A stretch of 64,000 nt of DNA, taken from the NCBI GenBank assembly GCA_964017195.1, contig OZ024895.1:30222375-30286374 (forward strand). The letters run 5' to 3'. The notes below the pieces were generated by a model. The model saw nothing but the letters and a program-made list of their open reading frames with translations, made no database searches and was not told the DNA's origin. The translations under genes and the position numbers were made by a program. Of the stretch, positions 8,396 to 19,310 are shown piece by piece. How positions within the stretch are numbered: position 1 is the stretch's first letter; every line of letters begins with the position of its first letter. Origin of the DNA: Siderastrea radians (taxonomy: Eukaryota > Cnidaria > Anthozoa > Scleractinia > Rhizangiidae).

Positions 8396-10906
8396 ATGGC
8401 AAGTAAAAGAGACAGGCCAAACACGACTCCCATTGGTCGAAATCTGTATTGCAGACCTTCAAAGTTTTGCTCTAACGAGTATATCCTTTAATGACCTCCC
8501 TTTTCTGTACGAAAGGATGGGAGGGTCTTTAAATATTTCTCTTAGCACTGGTTGATTCTCTATTAGGTGCCACTTTTTCATTAGAATATTCTTAAGATTA
8601 GGCACTGAAGGGCGGTATTCTGTTACGAACGGTAGAATTCTTTTGCGCGTCTTTTGTTTGTTTTGTAGAGCCGACATTCTTTGGCTAAAATTAACTTCCG
8701 ACAGAATCTTCTTCGAAAGGTTATCTGGATAACCCCTCGCCCGCAGTCTTCGTTTGAATTGTATAGTGTTTTCTTCAAAAGTTTTCTCTGAAGAATTAGT
8801 TCTGAGGAGTCTAAGGGCTTCGCCTTTAATAAAGCCTTTCCAGACTCCTGGAGGGTGGCAGGAGGAGAATTCTGTGTATTGGAATGATTCTGTCGGTTTG
8901 AAATGTGTGCGCACGTCAAGGATAGATTCTCTCTTAAATCTTTCGCCCTTGTAAACACATGTATCCAGATAAGTGATCTCTGTGTCTGAAATCTCAGCCG
9001 TAAATTTTATGGTCGGATGGTAATTGTTAGCTTGTTCTAGGAACAGGTCTATGTCTTTTCTGTCTATGTTCCATAGGGAAAATATATCATCAATGTATCT
9101 TTTCCAGACCAGTGGTTTTATAGAGCTATGGAGAATGATTTCTGTCTCTATTACGCTCATGAAAATGTTGGCAAATGCTACTGCAACTTTTGTGCCCATA
9201 GCAGTGCCGTGCGTCTGGAGATAGTGTTTACCGTTAAACTTAAATGAGTTTTCCTTAAGGATGAGTTCAAGCATTTCTCTAATGAAGTGTGTTGGTATAG
9301 GAGGACTGTTTTTATGGAATGTTTCGTATGCATTGCATACAGTGGCTATTCCCTCCTCCTGTGGAATGTTGGTATATAAGCTTGTCACATCCATGGATAC
9401 TAGAACTGCATTTTTTTCGGCCTTTGTTTTTTCTACGAAGTTAATGAAGTCTGTCGTATCTTTAAGATACGATTTTTGTTGTTTGGCTATAGGCTGAAGG
9501 AGAAAATCTAGAAAAGATGATATTCGTTCTGTAGGGCCTTCACAGCCCGAAATGATTGGTCTTCCAACTGGATTTGGTTTGTGAATCTTTGTTTGAGTGT
9601 AGAAAATAGGAATTCGTGGCGGGTTTTGCGTGAGTGATAGCCATTTCTCTGTCATTGTATCAATATGGTTGCCATGGTGTAGTGTTTTTATGAGTTGCGT
9701 GACTTTCTCATAAGTTTCTGACACCATGGGTGATGGAAGGGCTCTGTAGTTTTCTCTAACATCTAGTTGTACTTGCCCCTCGTGTATTTTGTCTTCTTTG
9801 TTCATAATGACAGTAGATGTTCCTTTGTCTGCCCTTTTTATATTTATATTCGTGTATTGTTTCAGCTCTTTGATGGCTAGACGTTCGTTGGTAGGCAGGT
9901 TGTTTTTAGGCTTAGATATTTGTATTTCCGCTAGCTGAATTTTGACCTCTTCTAAGTATGTTTCAAGTGCGACCGACGGTTGAATGGGCGGCTCCCAGTT
10001 TGATTTCACGTGGAAGTGATGTGGTTCTTTATCTTTACCGTGAAAGATAAATTGTAGGCGCATTCGCCTAGCAAAATTTGCGAAATCTTTTAGTAGTTCT
10101 TTTCTTATGTGACCTTTGTTTGTCACGGGTGTAGGAATGTATTTGAGCCCCCTTGACAGAAGGTTAATTTGGTCGCGTGTCAGATCGTAATCTGAGAGGT
10201 TTTTTATGTGTTTTTTCTTCGATTCCGTTGTTTTCTTTGTAATATCGTTCTGCAATTTTCGTTTTCTTTCTCTGCGTTTCTTAGTAGAGATAAATTGATT
10301 TTCCCTTCCCTTTCTTGTTCGGGGGTGTTTTGCAGACACAGATGACACTCTAGGATAAGGTTCAACTTCTTTATTTTGTTCTCTCTTTAGTTCTATCATC
10401 TCTTCATTGAGTTTTGACATTTTTTTCTGGATTCTTTCGATCCTATCAGCGTGTTCTTTAGCTGATAGTGGCCTATTCTTAATAAGTTTTACATCAGTGG
10501 TTTTTCTTCGTGATTCGAGCTGCTCTAGTTTTCTCAGTTTGACAGCAAGTGTTTCTATTCGCCTGTAGTGAAACTTAGTTAGAGCATCCAGAAATTTCTT
10601 TTCCGCGTCTTTTCGGATGAAGGAGATATCATTTTTGAATTCTTCATCGGGTGCAATGTTAGCCCTTAACCTTGCTCTATAGCGGAGAGTCTTAGGGCAA
10701 GTTCCTTTCTCGGAATGTGTCTTTAGTTTCGCGATTGACTCCTCCGATTTTTTTATCTTTTCTTTAATCTCCTTGGCAGTTTCTGGAGGGATTTGGCGCG
10801 GTTTTTTCTTTGGCTGGAACTCTTCATTGTCTCTTGAGTTTTCCTGTTTGCGTTTTCTAGGCTCGAAACCATGGTCTTGCCTGTACATATTGGCATACAC
10901 AACCAC
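8396..10906 (-). mobile_element. Penelope-like element, copy A (no GIY-YIG domain)
   Basis: Near-identical to 13326-16458 on the other strand. The two copies share the same 3' boundary, about 60 bases after the stop codon (8396 here, 16458 there), beyond which the sequences are unrelated. That supports a genuine element end. Canonical PLEs continue after the RT into a GIY-YIG endonuclease; neither copy does. Confidence 0.75.
8459..10906 (-). CDS. Penelope-like reverse transcriptase, intact 815-aa ORF
   Basis: The protein copies RNA into DNA for transposition. Residues 1-250 are Lys/Arg/Glu-rich and probably coiled coil. At 358-372 lies RADKGTSTVIMNKED and at 440-460 TKIHKPNPVGRPIISGCEGP. RT motif A is VLVSMDVTSLYTNIP (Asp506), motif B HGTAMGTKVAVAFANIFM (566-583), and motif C YIDDIF (604-609, both Asp present). 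A thumb-like region with SCHPPGVWKG (682-691) follows, and the ORF stops at RSLKDILVRAKL, just where endonuclease-bearing PLEs continue. No stops or frameshifts occur, so the copy is potentially competent for RT. The first ATG gives 815 aa; the true start could be further downstream. Confidence 0.88.
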   Translation of the reverse strand: MVVYANMYRQDHGFEPRKRKQENSRDNEEFQPKKKPRQIPPETAKEIKEKIKKSEESIAKLKTHSEKGTCPKTLRYRARLRANIAPDEEFKNDISFIRKDAEKKFLDALTKFHYRRIETLAVKLRKLEQLESRRKTTDVKLIKNRPLSAKEHADRIERIQKKMSKLNEEMIELKREQNKEVEPYPRVSSVSAKHPRTRKGRENQFISTKKRRERKRKLQNDITKKTTESKKKHIKNLSDYDLTRDQINLLSRGLKYIPTPVTNKGHIRKELLKDFANFARRMRLQFIFHGKDKEPHHFHVKSNWEPPIQPSVALETYLEEVKIQLAEIQISKPKNNLPTNERLAIKELKQYTNINIKRADKGTSTVIMNKEDKIHEGQVQLDVRENYRALPSPMVSETYEKVTQLIKTLHHGNHIDTMTEKWLSLTQNPPRIPIFYTQTKIHKPNPVGRPIISGCEGPTERISSFLDFLLQPIAKQQKSYLKDTTDFINFVEKTKAEKNAVLVSMDVTSLYTNIPQEEGIATVCNAYETFHKNSPPIPTHFIREMLELILKENSFKFNGKHYLQTHGTAMGTKVAVAFANIFMSVIETEIILHSSIKPLVWKRYIDDIFSLWNIDRKDIDLFLEQANNYHPTIKFTAEISDTEITYLDTCVYKGERFKRESILDVRTHFKPTESFQYTEFSSCHPPGVWKGFIKGEALRLLRTNSSEKTFEENTIQFKRRLRARGYPDNLSKKILSEVNFSQRMSALQNKQKTRKRILPFVTEYRPSVPNLKNILMKKWHLIENQPVLREIFKDPPILSYRKGRSLKDILVRAKL

Positions 10907-10951
10907 GCAGTCGATAGACTTGCTAAGAACAGGAGGAAAGATAGAAAGCTC
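10907..10951. other. Short spacer between PLE copy A and the next element
   Basis: Continues the frame upstream of the PLE start without further motifs. Confidence 0.3.
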
Positions 10952-12669
10952 CTACCCGCACGAAAATTTTAGGCCTGACAGGAGCCTAAACAAGGCCTTA
11001 ATCTTCAAACCTAACAGCGACCTTACAAGAAACTAACTCTCAACGTTAAAATGAAGCCTAACATGAGCCTTACATAAACGTCGTAGGAGCATTAAAAATG
11101 CCAGTTTTAAGGGTCTTGTCACGGTTTTGTTACGCTAATGTTATTTTCACAAGTGGCTTTGTTTACTGTTATCAGACAGTCCAAGGGTAAAAATGTAAGG
11201 AATGTTTTTTTTTCATGTTAGGGTTTAGTTAGGCTCTTTATTTAGGTCAGTTAAGATCTGTTTAATGTAAGATCTATCACTCGCGACTTTTAAAGACAAA
11301 AATGTAAGGAATGTTTTGTTTCGTGTTAGACTCTTGTGAGGTTCTTGATTGAACTTTAGTTAAGATTTGTATAATGTAAGATCTATCACTCGCGACTTAC
11401 CTCTCTTACCTTTCTTAAGATCGGTAAACCCAAGAAGCACAGCTAGGTTATAAGTTCATATTTTACAAATCGTGAATTTTTCATACCTTTGCATACGCTA
11501 ACTTTTTCTGGATCTAAAGGAGACTTGTCTTGTAATTGTGTGTTTTTTTTTTTTTTTTTTGCACCAGGCCTTGTCCGCATGAGTTTGCGAGTTCTTGAAG
11601 AGGAAAAGTGGCCCTTTTTGATCACAGGTTTCTGAAGCTCACTATTGTAGGCTTTTGGCCACACTGACCCCAACTCTCTTGGCCTGCTTATTATTCATTG
11701 TTGACGATTATAAGAGTTTGTATGGAAAATATTACTTGCGCTAAAAATGTGCTGAATCGGTGTAAAATAAAGTTGTCTTTTGAACTCACCTACGGCTTCA
11801 GACCCGTCGTCCGTTTCCCAGTGTTTTTACAGCGGTTTAGGCCTTGACCGGATATAACTGACGCCTCTCTGAGCGAGTCGCTTTTCCACCCCGAGAAGTG
11901 AAGAGAGAATTAAGCGAAGCGAAGGTTGACCGGTTGACGGTTTCGGGGACGATAAATCCCATTGGCAATGCTCGATGGGGATAATTTCACCAGAGACAGA
12001 TTTGTTGATAAACAACGAGCACTTTTTTGTCGATCGCATTGCCGAGGCCCTATTTTGAGAGCCCGGCGTAGATGGCAAATTTACTGAGCAGTTTTCAGGG
12101 CATATGCATGACTACGCGCGGACACAGCTACTCTGCGACGAACTCCAACCGTCAAGTAACAAATTCAAACCAACGCGGGTCAGGCCCCGGGGGTCAGGCG
12201 CAGAGAATATTTTACCAACCGTCAAACGTCAATTTGAAACCTAAGTCTAAGTGCAATGGGCATTTTTTAAGGTGTCGAGCTCGGTAATTTTACCCGTCAA
12301 ATGCACAAACAAGTTAAAGGAGCTGAAGTGACGTAAAAACCCTCCAAAAGTATGGTTTATGTTTGGTGGATTGTAAGGTTGGGAGTCACATTTCTAACAG
12401 GCAAAAATATTTTGGGCTAATTTATGGTTCATGTTAGGCTGACGAAAAACCCTTACACGACCCTCTGTTTTTTAAGGCTCTTGTTAGTCCAACTGGAGAC
12501 TGACAAGTAACCTAACATTAGACTTCTTTTCGGTATGCTCTTTCAGCTAGGAGCCTAACATAAGATTGTTAGGCTAAATTTTGCTTCTTGTTAGCCTCTG
12601 GTGTCCTATATCAGGCCTTTGTTAGGCCTGATTTTGGCTCTGTCAGGCCAAAAAATTTCGTACGGGTAG
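10952..12669. mobile_element. 1.7 kb inverted-repeat element with subterminal motifs
   Basis: The left end CTACCCGCACGAAAATTTT and the right end (read on the minus strand) CTACCCGTACGAAATTTTTT are inverted repeats continuing into GGCCTGACAG. Subterminal DNA on both sides has many copies of short motifs such as AGCCTAACA/TGTTAGGCT, as in hAT or CACTA ends where transposase binds repeatedly. I could not find a clean target duplication and see no transposase, so superfamily is unassigned. It lies between the two inverted PLE copies. Confidence 0.6.
11186..11400. repeat. Tandem duplication of about 110 bp
   Basis: Two copies run from AAAAATGTAAGGAATGTTTT to AAGATCTATCACTCGCGACTT (about 11190-11290 and 11297-11398), diverged by several substitutions. 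It sits inside the 10952-12669 element. Confidence 0.8.
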
Positions 12670-13325
12670 ACACGAAACTCTCAGTTTCAAGAGGAGCTCA
12701 CTCACACATGTTTGACTGAAGCAGAGTTCAGCCATCTATTACATGTTACATAGCTAGAAAGAAGCTACAACTTCAGTTTCATGACGAGAAGGGTCTATAG
12801 ATCACACTCCGTGATGCGAAACACAACATCTTGCGACAGAATTATACAAATAAGCTGGGCTTAGCGTTACAAACATCAGCAGGGAAATTAACTCATCACG
12901 TTGCAGATAATATTTCAGATCCTTTATTGTCACAACTACAAACATGAGAGGCTGAAAAACAGTATCAAGTTCCTAAACGAGCCAGACTCAACGTACCTAG
13001 TATGCCGAAAGCGGCATAGAAACCACATTTAGTCGCTTCAAAAATGATCCGAGGTCAAATTTAACTGATAATAACAAACAGTGCGCGCAAGCCGCAAGAA
13101 TCCAACGGTTATCAGAAAAAGATCGTTATGACCTCTAGATCAAAGTCCAAAAATGCGACGTTTAAGTTGAAATGGCTCAATTCAGTAACCGTTTAAAAAT
13201 CCTCCTTACTAAACCCACTACAAGAATACAAGAAGCAAAATTGGTCGAAAGACCGAGACATGTAAGGCGAAGCGTACGAAAACGTGAAGTAGGAGTCGTG
13301 CAGGCCTTCCAACCCCATTTTATAG
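12670..13325. other. Unassigned sequence upstream of PLE copy B
   Basis: No long ORF. It is not shared with the region upstream of PLE copy A, so it is either flanking DNA or a lost 5' leader. Confidence 0.35.
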
Positions 13326-16300
13326 CAGGAAAACTCAAGAGACAATGAAGAGTTCCAGCCAAAGAAAAAACCGCGCCAAATCCCTCCAGAAACTGCCAAG
13401 GAGATTAAAGAAAAGATAAAAAAATCGGAGGAGTCAATCGCGAAACTAAAGACACATTCCGAGAAAGGAACTTGCCCTAAGACTCTCCGCTATAGAGCAA
13501 GGGCTAACATTGCACCCGATGAAGAATTCAAAAATGATATCTCCTTCATCCGAAAAGACGCGGAAAAGAAATTTCTGGATGCTCTAACTTAGGGTGTGTT
13601 TCTTTGGGAAAATCCGAAAACGGATTTGTGATCCCAGATCATATGGATTCTTCGACACCAAAGAAACGCAAAATCCGAAAAAGGATTATTTTGTCATGAC
13701 AAGACAGGCTGGAGGCACGCAATATATATGTCAGAACGATATTTCTCTCGTACTGCCGAAGAATTCAACTAGAATGGAATACAAATAATTTATAAACAAG
13801 GACAGTATCTGCAGTAGTTCAAGTGAACTCGCTATTTGCGTTCACAGTTAACAAAATCTGGTCCCTGAATTACAGAAATGGCACACAAATGAAGTTATCC
13901 TGACGTCTCACTGCTTCTGTCTGTACTTTTGGAGAAAACTTTTCAAATATACGGAACGGAATAATCACCTGAATTTTCTTTTTCACGATCGAATGTTTTG
14001 TCACGCAAGATCGAGAGAAAATATGGCGAGACCAGTAAATTTGCATGGAAGACCGCTTGACAGATGTACTATTTTCGGATCCTTCCCCCAAAGAAACGCA
14101 CGGATCATGAATCCTAAAAATCTGGATTTAGATTTGATCTGATGTATCCACTCGGAGTGTGGATTCTTCAGATCACTAATCCGTGATTAATCCATTTTCG
14201 GATTTAGGTAAAGAAACGCAAAATCCGTTTTTGGATACAAGAATCCGGATTTGGATTTTCCCAAAGAAACGCACCCTAAGTTTCACTACAGGCGAATAGA
14301 AACACTTGCTGTCAAACTGAGAAAACTAGAGCAGCTCGAATCACGAAGAAAAACCACTGATGTAAAACTTATTAAGAATAGGCCACTATCAGCTAAAGAA
14401 CACGCTGATAGGATCGAAAGAATCCAGAAAAAAATGTCAAAACTCAATGAAGAGATGATAGAACTAAAGAGAGAACAAAATAAGAAGTTGAACCTTATCC
14501 TAGAGTGTCATCTGTGTCTGCAAAACACCCCCGAACAAGAAAGGGAAGGGAAAATCAATTTATCTCTACTAAGAAACGCAGAGAAAGAAAACGAAAATTG
14601 CAGAACGATATTACAAAGAAAACAACGGAATCGAAGAAAAAACACATAAAAAACCTCTCAGATTACGATCTGACACGCGACCAAATTAACCTTCTGTCAA
14701 GGGGGCTCAAATACATTCCTACACCCGTGACAAACAAAGGTCACATAAGAAAAGAACTACTAAAAGATTTCGCAAATTTTGCTAGGCGAATGCGCCTACA
14801 ATTTATCTTTCACGGTAAAGATAAAGAACCACATCACTTCCACGTGAAATCAAACTGGGAGCCGCCCATTCAACCGTCGGTCGCACTTGAAACATACTTA
14901 GAAGAGGTCAAAATTCAGCTAGCGGAAATACAAATATCTAAGCCTAAAAACAACCTGCCTACCAACGAACGTCTAGCCATCAAAGAGCTGAAACAAAACA
15001 CGAATATAAATATAAAAAGGGCAGACAAAGGAACATCTACTGTCATTATGAACAAAGAAGACAAAATACACGAGGGGCAAGTACAACTAGATGTTAGAGA
15101 AAACTACAGAGCCCTTCCATCACCCATGGTGTCAGAAACTTATGAGAAAGTCACGCAACTCATAAAAACACTACACCATGGCAACCATATTGATACAATG
15201 ACAGAGAAATGGCTATCACTCACGCAAAACCCGCCACGAATTCCTATTTTCTACACTCAAACAAAGATTCACAAACCAAATCCAGTTGGAAGACCAATCA
15301 TTTCGGGCTGTGAAGGCCCTACAGAACGAATATCATCTTTTCTAGATTTTCTCCTTCAGCCTATAGCCAAACAACAAAAATCGTATCTTAAAGATACGAC
15401 AGACTTCATTAACTTCGTAGAAAAAACAAAGGCCGAAAAAAATGCAGTTCTAGTATCCATGGATGTGACAAGCTTATATACCAACATTCCACAGGAGGAG
15501 GGAATAGCCACTGTATGCAATGCATACGAAACATTCCATAAAAACAGTCCTCCTATACCAACACACTTCATTAGAGAAATGCTTGAACTCATCCTTAAGG
15601 AAAACTCATTTAAGTTTAACGGTAAACACTATCTCCAGACGCACGGCACTGCTATGGGCACAAAAGTTGCAGTAGCATTTGCCAACATTTTCATGAGCGT
15701 AATAGAGACAGAAATCATTCTCCATAGCTCTATAAAACCACTGGTCTGGAAAAGATACATTGATGATATATTTTCCCTATGGAACATAGACAGAAAAGAC
15801 ATAGACCTGTTCCTAGAACAAGCTAACAATTACCATCCGACCATAAAATTTACGGCTGAGATTTCAGACACAGAGATCACTTATCTGGATACATGTGTTT
15901 ACAAGGGCGAAAGATTTAAGAGAGAATCTATCCTTGACGTGCGCACACATTTCAAACCGACAGAATCATTCCAATACACAGAATTCTCCTCCTGCCACCC
16001 TCCAGGAGTCTGGAAAGGCTTTATTAAAGGCGAAGCCCTTAGACTCCTCAGAACTAATTCTTCAGAGAAAACTTTTGAAGAAAACACTATACAATTCAAA
16101 CGAAGACTGCGGGCGAGGGGTTATCCAGATAACCTTTCGAAGAAGATTCTGTCGGAAGTTAATTTTAGCCAAAGAATGTCGGCTCTACAAAACAAACAAA
16201 AGACGCGCAAAAGAATTCTACCGTTCGTAACAGAATACCGCCCTTCAGTGCCTAATCTTAAGAATATTCTAATGAAAAAGTGGCACCTAATAGAGAATCA

Positions 16301-16458
16301 ACCAGTGCTAAGAGAAATATTTAAAGACCCTCCCATCCTTTCGTACAGAAAAGGGAGGTCATTAAAGGATATACTCGTTAGAGCAAAACTTTGAAGGTCT
16401 GCAATACAGATTTCGACCAATGGGAGTCGTGTTTGGCCTGTCTCTTTTACTTGCCATT
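13326..16458 (+). pseudogene. Penelope-like element, copy B, disrupted
   Basis: Matches the 815-aa copy A product almost residue for residue from CAGGAAAACTC (13326) to the shared 3' end at about 16458. Differences: it lacks copy A's first ~20 codons, has a small in-frame deletion (RARANIAP versus RARLRANIAP), carries a 685-bp MITE at 13592-14276, and has a one-base deletion near 14483 (AATAAGAAG versus AATAAAGAAG) that splits the frame. The remaining ORF 14505-16394 is open for 629 codons and keeps all RT motifs, with one replacement noted (KQN for KQY). It is probably non-functional. The high identity implies recent duplication or gene conversion. Confidence 0.85.
13592..14276. mobile_element. 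Harbinger-like MITE inserted in PLE copy B
   Basis: Ends are GGGTGTGTTTCTTTGGG and, inverted, GGGTGCGTTTCTTTGGG. It interrupts the PLE between GCTCTAACT and AGTTTCAC, which are adjacent in copy A, so the empty site is known. TTA and TAA flank it where the empty site has TAA, fitting a 3-bp TWA duplication with one change. Both ends are rich in AAATCCG/CGGATTT repeats. There is no transposase ORF. Confidence 0.85.
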
Positions 16459-17883
16459 GGGTGCACTTTCTCACGCCTATAATACTGCTGGCAGGGTGTC
16501 ACTAATCGGCAGATTGTGTAACTGCGAAATCCGTGGAATGTGTGGGACTCTACGAGCCTCAAGATCCTCTTACTCGAACAAATTTGTTGCTGTATTTAGC
16601 ACCATGACACCTTTCGAAAATGATTGCGACAAATTTGTACGATTTTAATTTACCCTGGACAGCCTTTTTGAATGGTTGATGACGTGCTCGATTGCATAAG
16701 AGGCGAATCAAATGTATAATAGGAAGGTTTACCGTTTGGCCTTAGATTTAAGGATGATAATAAACTGACACAAATTTTAGTCAACTGTGACACTGGCAGC
16801 AAAGTAGCGCAACTTAATAAATGGCAACTTTAGTGTTATGAAGGACTCAAACTGTGTAAAGAGAAAGGAAAAGATTGCGAGTTTATTTGCCTATTATTGC
16901 CTATTTTAAAATATTTAAGATAGTAGGCGCGCTCTCGTTGGTCGATAGGTGGGTTTAGAGGAGAGAATGCAAACACGGTTGTGACGTCACGCTTTCTGTG
17001 TTTCCCGGCACAATTCCCGGCTTTCGAAAGACTCGTAAAGTAATTTCAAGTACAAATATCAAGGAAATGGAGGCAAATTTGCCAAATTTTGATTTGGTGT
17101 TTGGCTATCTCTCCCCCCACCCCTGAACCGAGGAAAACAAGCAAAAGAAAGGCGAGCGCTGAATGAAAAACACAACTCAGCGAAACTCGGAATAACTTTC
17201 TAATAAAGTTAGTGTAAAGTGTAGAAAAACACGTTTCATTTACTTCAACAAGATGAAACGTTTACTAAATGAACGCTTTTTTAAAGTATAATTTTCTGCA
17301 GGCATATCATTTTCGTTAGAATATGTCAGATTTTACAATAACTATGCAGATTCTCACGCGCTGATTGGCTTAGAGCTATTGTCGGTGAGATAACAGACGA
17401 TGAAAATGACGTACGAGGTAAAGTAATCCTGTCTGAATTTTGCGAAACTGTTGTGCCTTGCCAGTTCTTAAAATTTAAGTGACAAAACTACGGCAATTCT
17501 AGCAATATTCATTGAGGACACAATCGGTAATCTGTAAATTTCGACTTTCAATTGACTGAACTTCTCAGAAACCAACCACCAGGCAAAAAGAAGAGATTAT
17601 TTGCTATTAAGTCTGGCAACGAAAAGTTCTGAACGGACAGAATCTGAGTTGCTGATCTGCCCTGTCTACAAGTCCAAAGGAATAAGAAATTATGACATTC
17701 CACTTCTTCGAATAGAATCAAGGTCACTTTTACACAGATTTGCTTCTGAAGTTTACTTTCGTTAAAGCAAGTTTGCCGTGCGTGTTTTGGATGCGTGTGT
17801 GACGCCATGCTCGATTTAATGAATTTGCCGGATAAAGCCTTTGCCCAGCGATTCGTTTTGGTACTTCTTCAAGTAATAATTCT
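16459..17883. other. Intergenic, nothing recognised
   Basis: AT-rich with short ORFs only. I saw no splice-linked exons or inverted repeats. Confidence 0.4.
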
Positions 17884-18295
17884 GAGTCTGGTAAATTTTG
17901 CTGTCGGTTACAAATGTACGAAATTGTCAAAGTGTGTGAAAAACTTCCTGCAAGATTTTTCATTAATTCGCACAGCGCTAAATTTATGCCGAGTTGTGTT
18001 TTTCATTCAGCCCGCGTTTTCTTGAAAACAGTCTTGTTGAAAGGCTTATGAAAGCCTTGTTTGCTCGCAAGTTTCTTTGTTATTGTAAAAGTCTGGTTAT
18101 TTTTGCTGTCGGTTACAAATACACAAATTGTCAAAGTGTGGCAAAAACTTTTCGCAATATTTTTTTTTCACTATTTCACTCAGCGCTAATTTTACTCCAA
18201 GTTGTGTTTTCCATTCAGTGCGCGTTTTCTTGAAAAGACTCATGTTAAAGGGCTCATGAAAGCCTTATTTGCTCGCAATTTTCTTTGATATTGTA
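17884..18295. repeat. Tandem duplication of about 205 bp
   Basis: Two diverged copies run from GTCTGGT(T/A)A...TTTGCTGTCGGTTACAAAT to CTCGCAA(G/T)TTTCTTTG(T/A)TATTGTAA (about 17884-18087 and 18088-18295). Neither has a stable ORF. Confidence 0.85.
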
Positions 18296-18304
18296 AAAAA
18301 CAAA

Positions 18305-18476
18305 TTGGCCGCACTTTTTCCTTGTCTCCTTATTGATCATAGAAATGACGCCATAAAATGTTCAATACTTTGCAGTGAAGCCACTCGCGCTCCGTCCGCT
18401 CGAGTTTTGATATATTTTTTGACGTCATTCCTATGATCAATAAGAATACAGACAATGGAAAAGTGTGGTGTAATTT
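18305..18476. mobile_element. Short foldback MITE
   Basis: The left arm (GCACTTTTTCCTTGTCTCC TTATTGATCATAGAAATGACG) pairs with the right arm ending in ACAATGGAAAAGTGTGGTG. Arms are about 45 bp with a spacer of about 75 bp. No coding content. Confidence 0.7.
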
Positions 18477-19065
18477 TTTAAACATTACTACAATAAAATA
18501 GAAAAGAAATCACTGAGTGAAAAACGTGAGCTTTAAAAACTCGTTTTATTTCAATTTATAAGAACGTAAAGAAAGCTCAATCATGTATTGGTCGCCATAA
18601 CCTCATTTGGCAATCTGAGGACACCAGAGAGACTTGTTTTGCTCTCAAATGCCTCTCACAAAATAACACAATAGAAATGAAGTGGAAAGATTGTTTTTTG
18701 TTTGTTTATTTTTTCTTTCGGTGTAAACTCACCTTTGTTACAAAAAAAAGGCACCTTCCATTAGCAATAAATGAACGCAACCAAAAGGTACATATCTGTG
18801 AACAGCATACAGTGTATTGATGTTCAATTTAGGAGACGTCTAGAGCAAGGCTTTTTGACACCTTTACGGATTAACAGATGAACTTGCAAGCAAGTTGGAA
18901 AAAAGGTAATAGAAAAAGCGAACGAAACAAACAAGAAACCGTCGCGGACAGATGGCAGACGGAAAAGTGGCTGGATGCACTAAAACACAGACGATTAGAT
19001 GAATGTATAGACAAATGCGTTGTTGGGAAAGTAGTTGTTTGCCTCAACCAATCATTCACCCTTCA
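18477..19065. other. Intergenic, nothing recognised
   Basis: No gene-like signal was found. Confidence 0.4.
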
Positions 19066-19310
19066 TCCATCCATCCATGCATACATTTATTTAATATTTA
19101 TTAACTCATCATTTCATTGATTCATTCATTCATTGATTCATTCATTCATTCATTAATTCATTCATTCATTCATTCATTCATTCATTCACTCACTCATTCT
19201 TTCCTTCCTTCCTTCCTTCCTTCCTTGCTCCCTTCTTCCCTTCTTTCCTTGCTTGCTTGCTTGCTTCCTTTCTTCCTGCCTTCCATCGTTCCTTCCTTCC
19301 TGACTGAGCT
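19066..19310. repeat. Compound microsatellite (CATT)n then (CTTC)n
   Basis: CATC and CATT repeats from about 19066 pass into CTTC, CTTG and CCTT repeats to about 19305. The Ser/His/Leu-rich ORF over it is a translation of the repeat. Confidence 0.9.

Noticed and set aside
8754..9497. Plus-strand ORFs opposite the PLE RT
   Set aside because: Shadows of the 815-aa coding strand; the same shadows appear in copy B.
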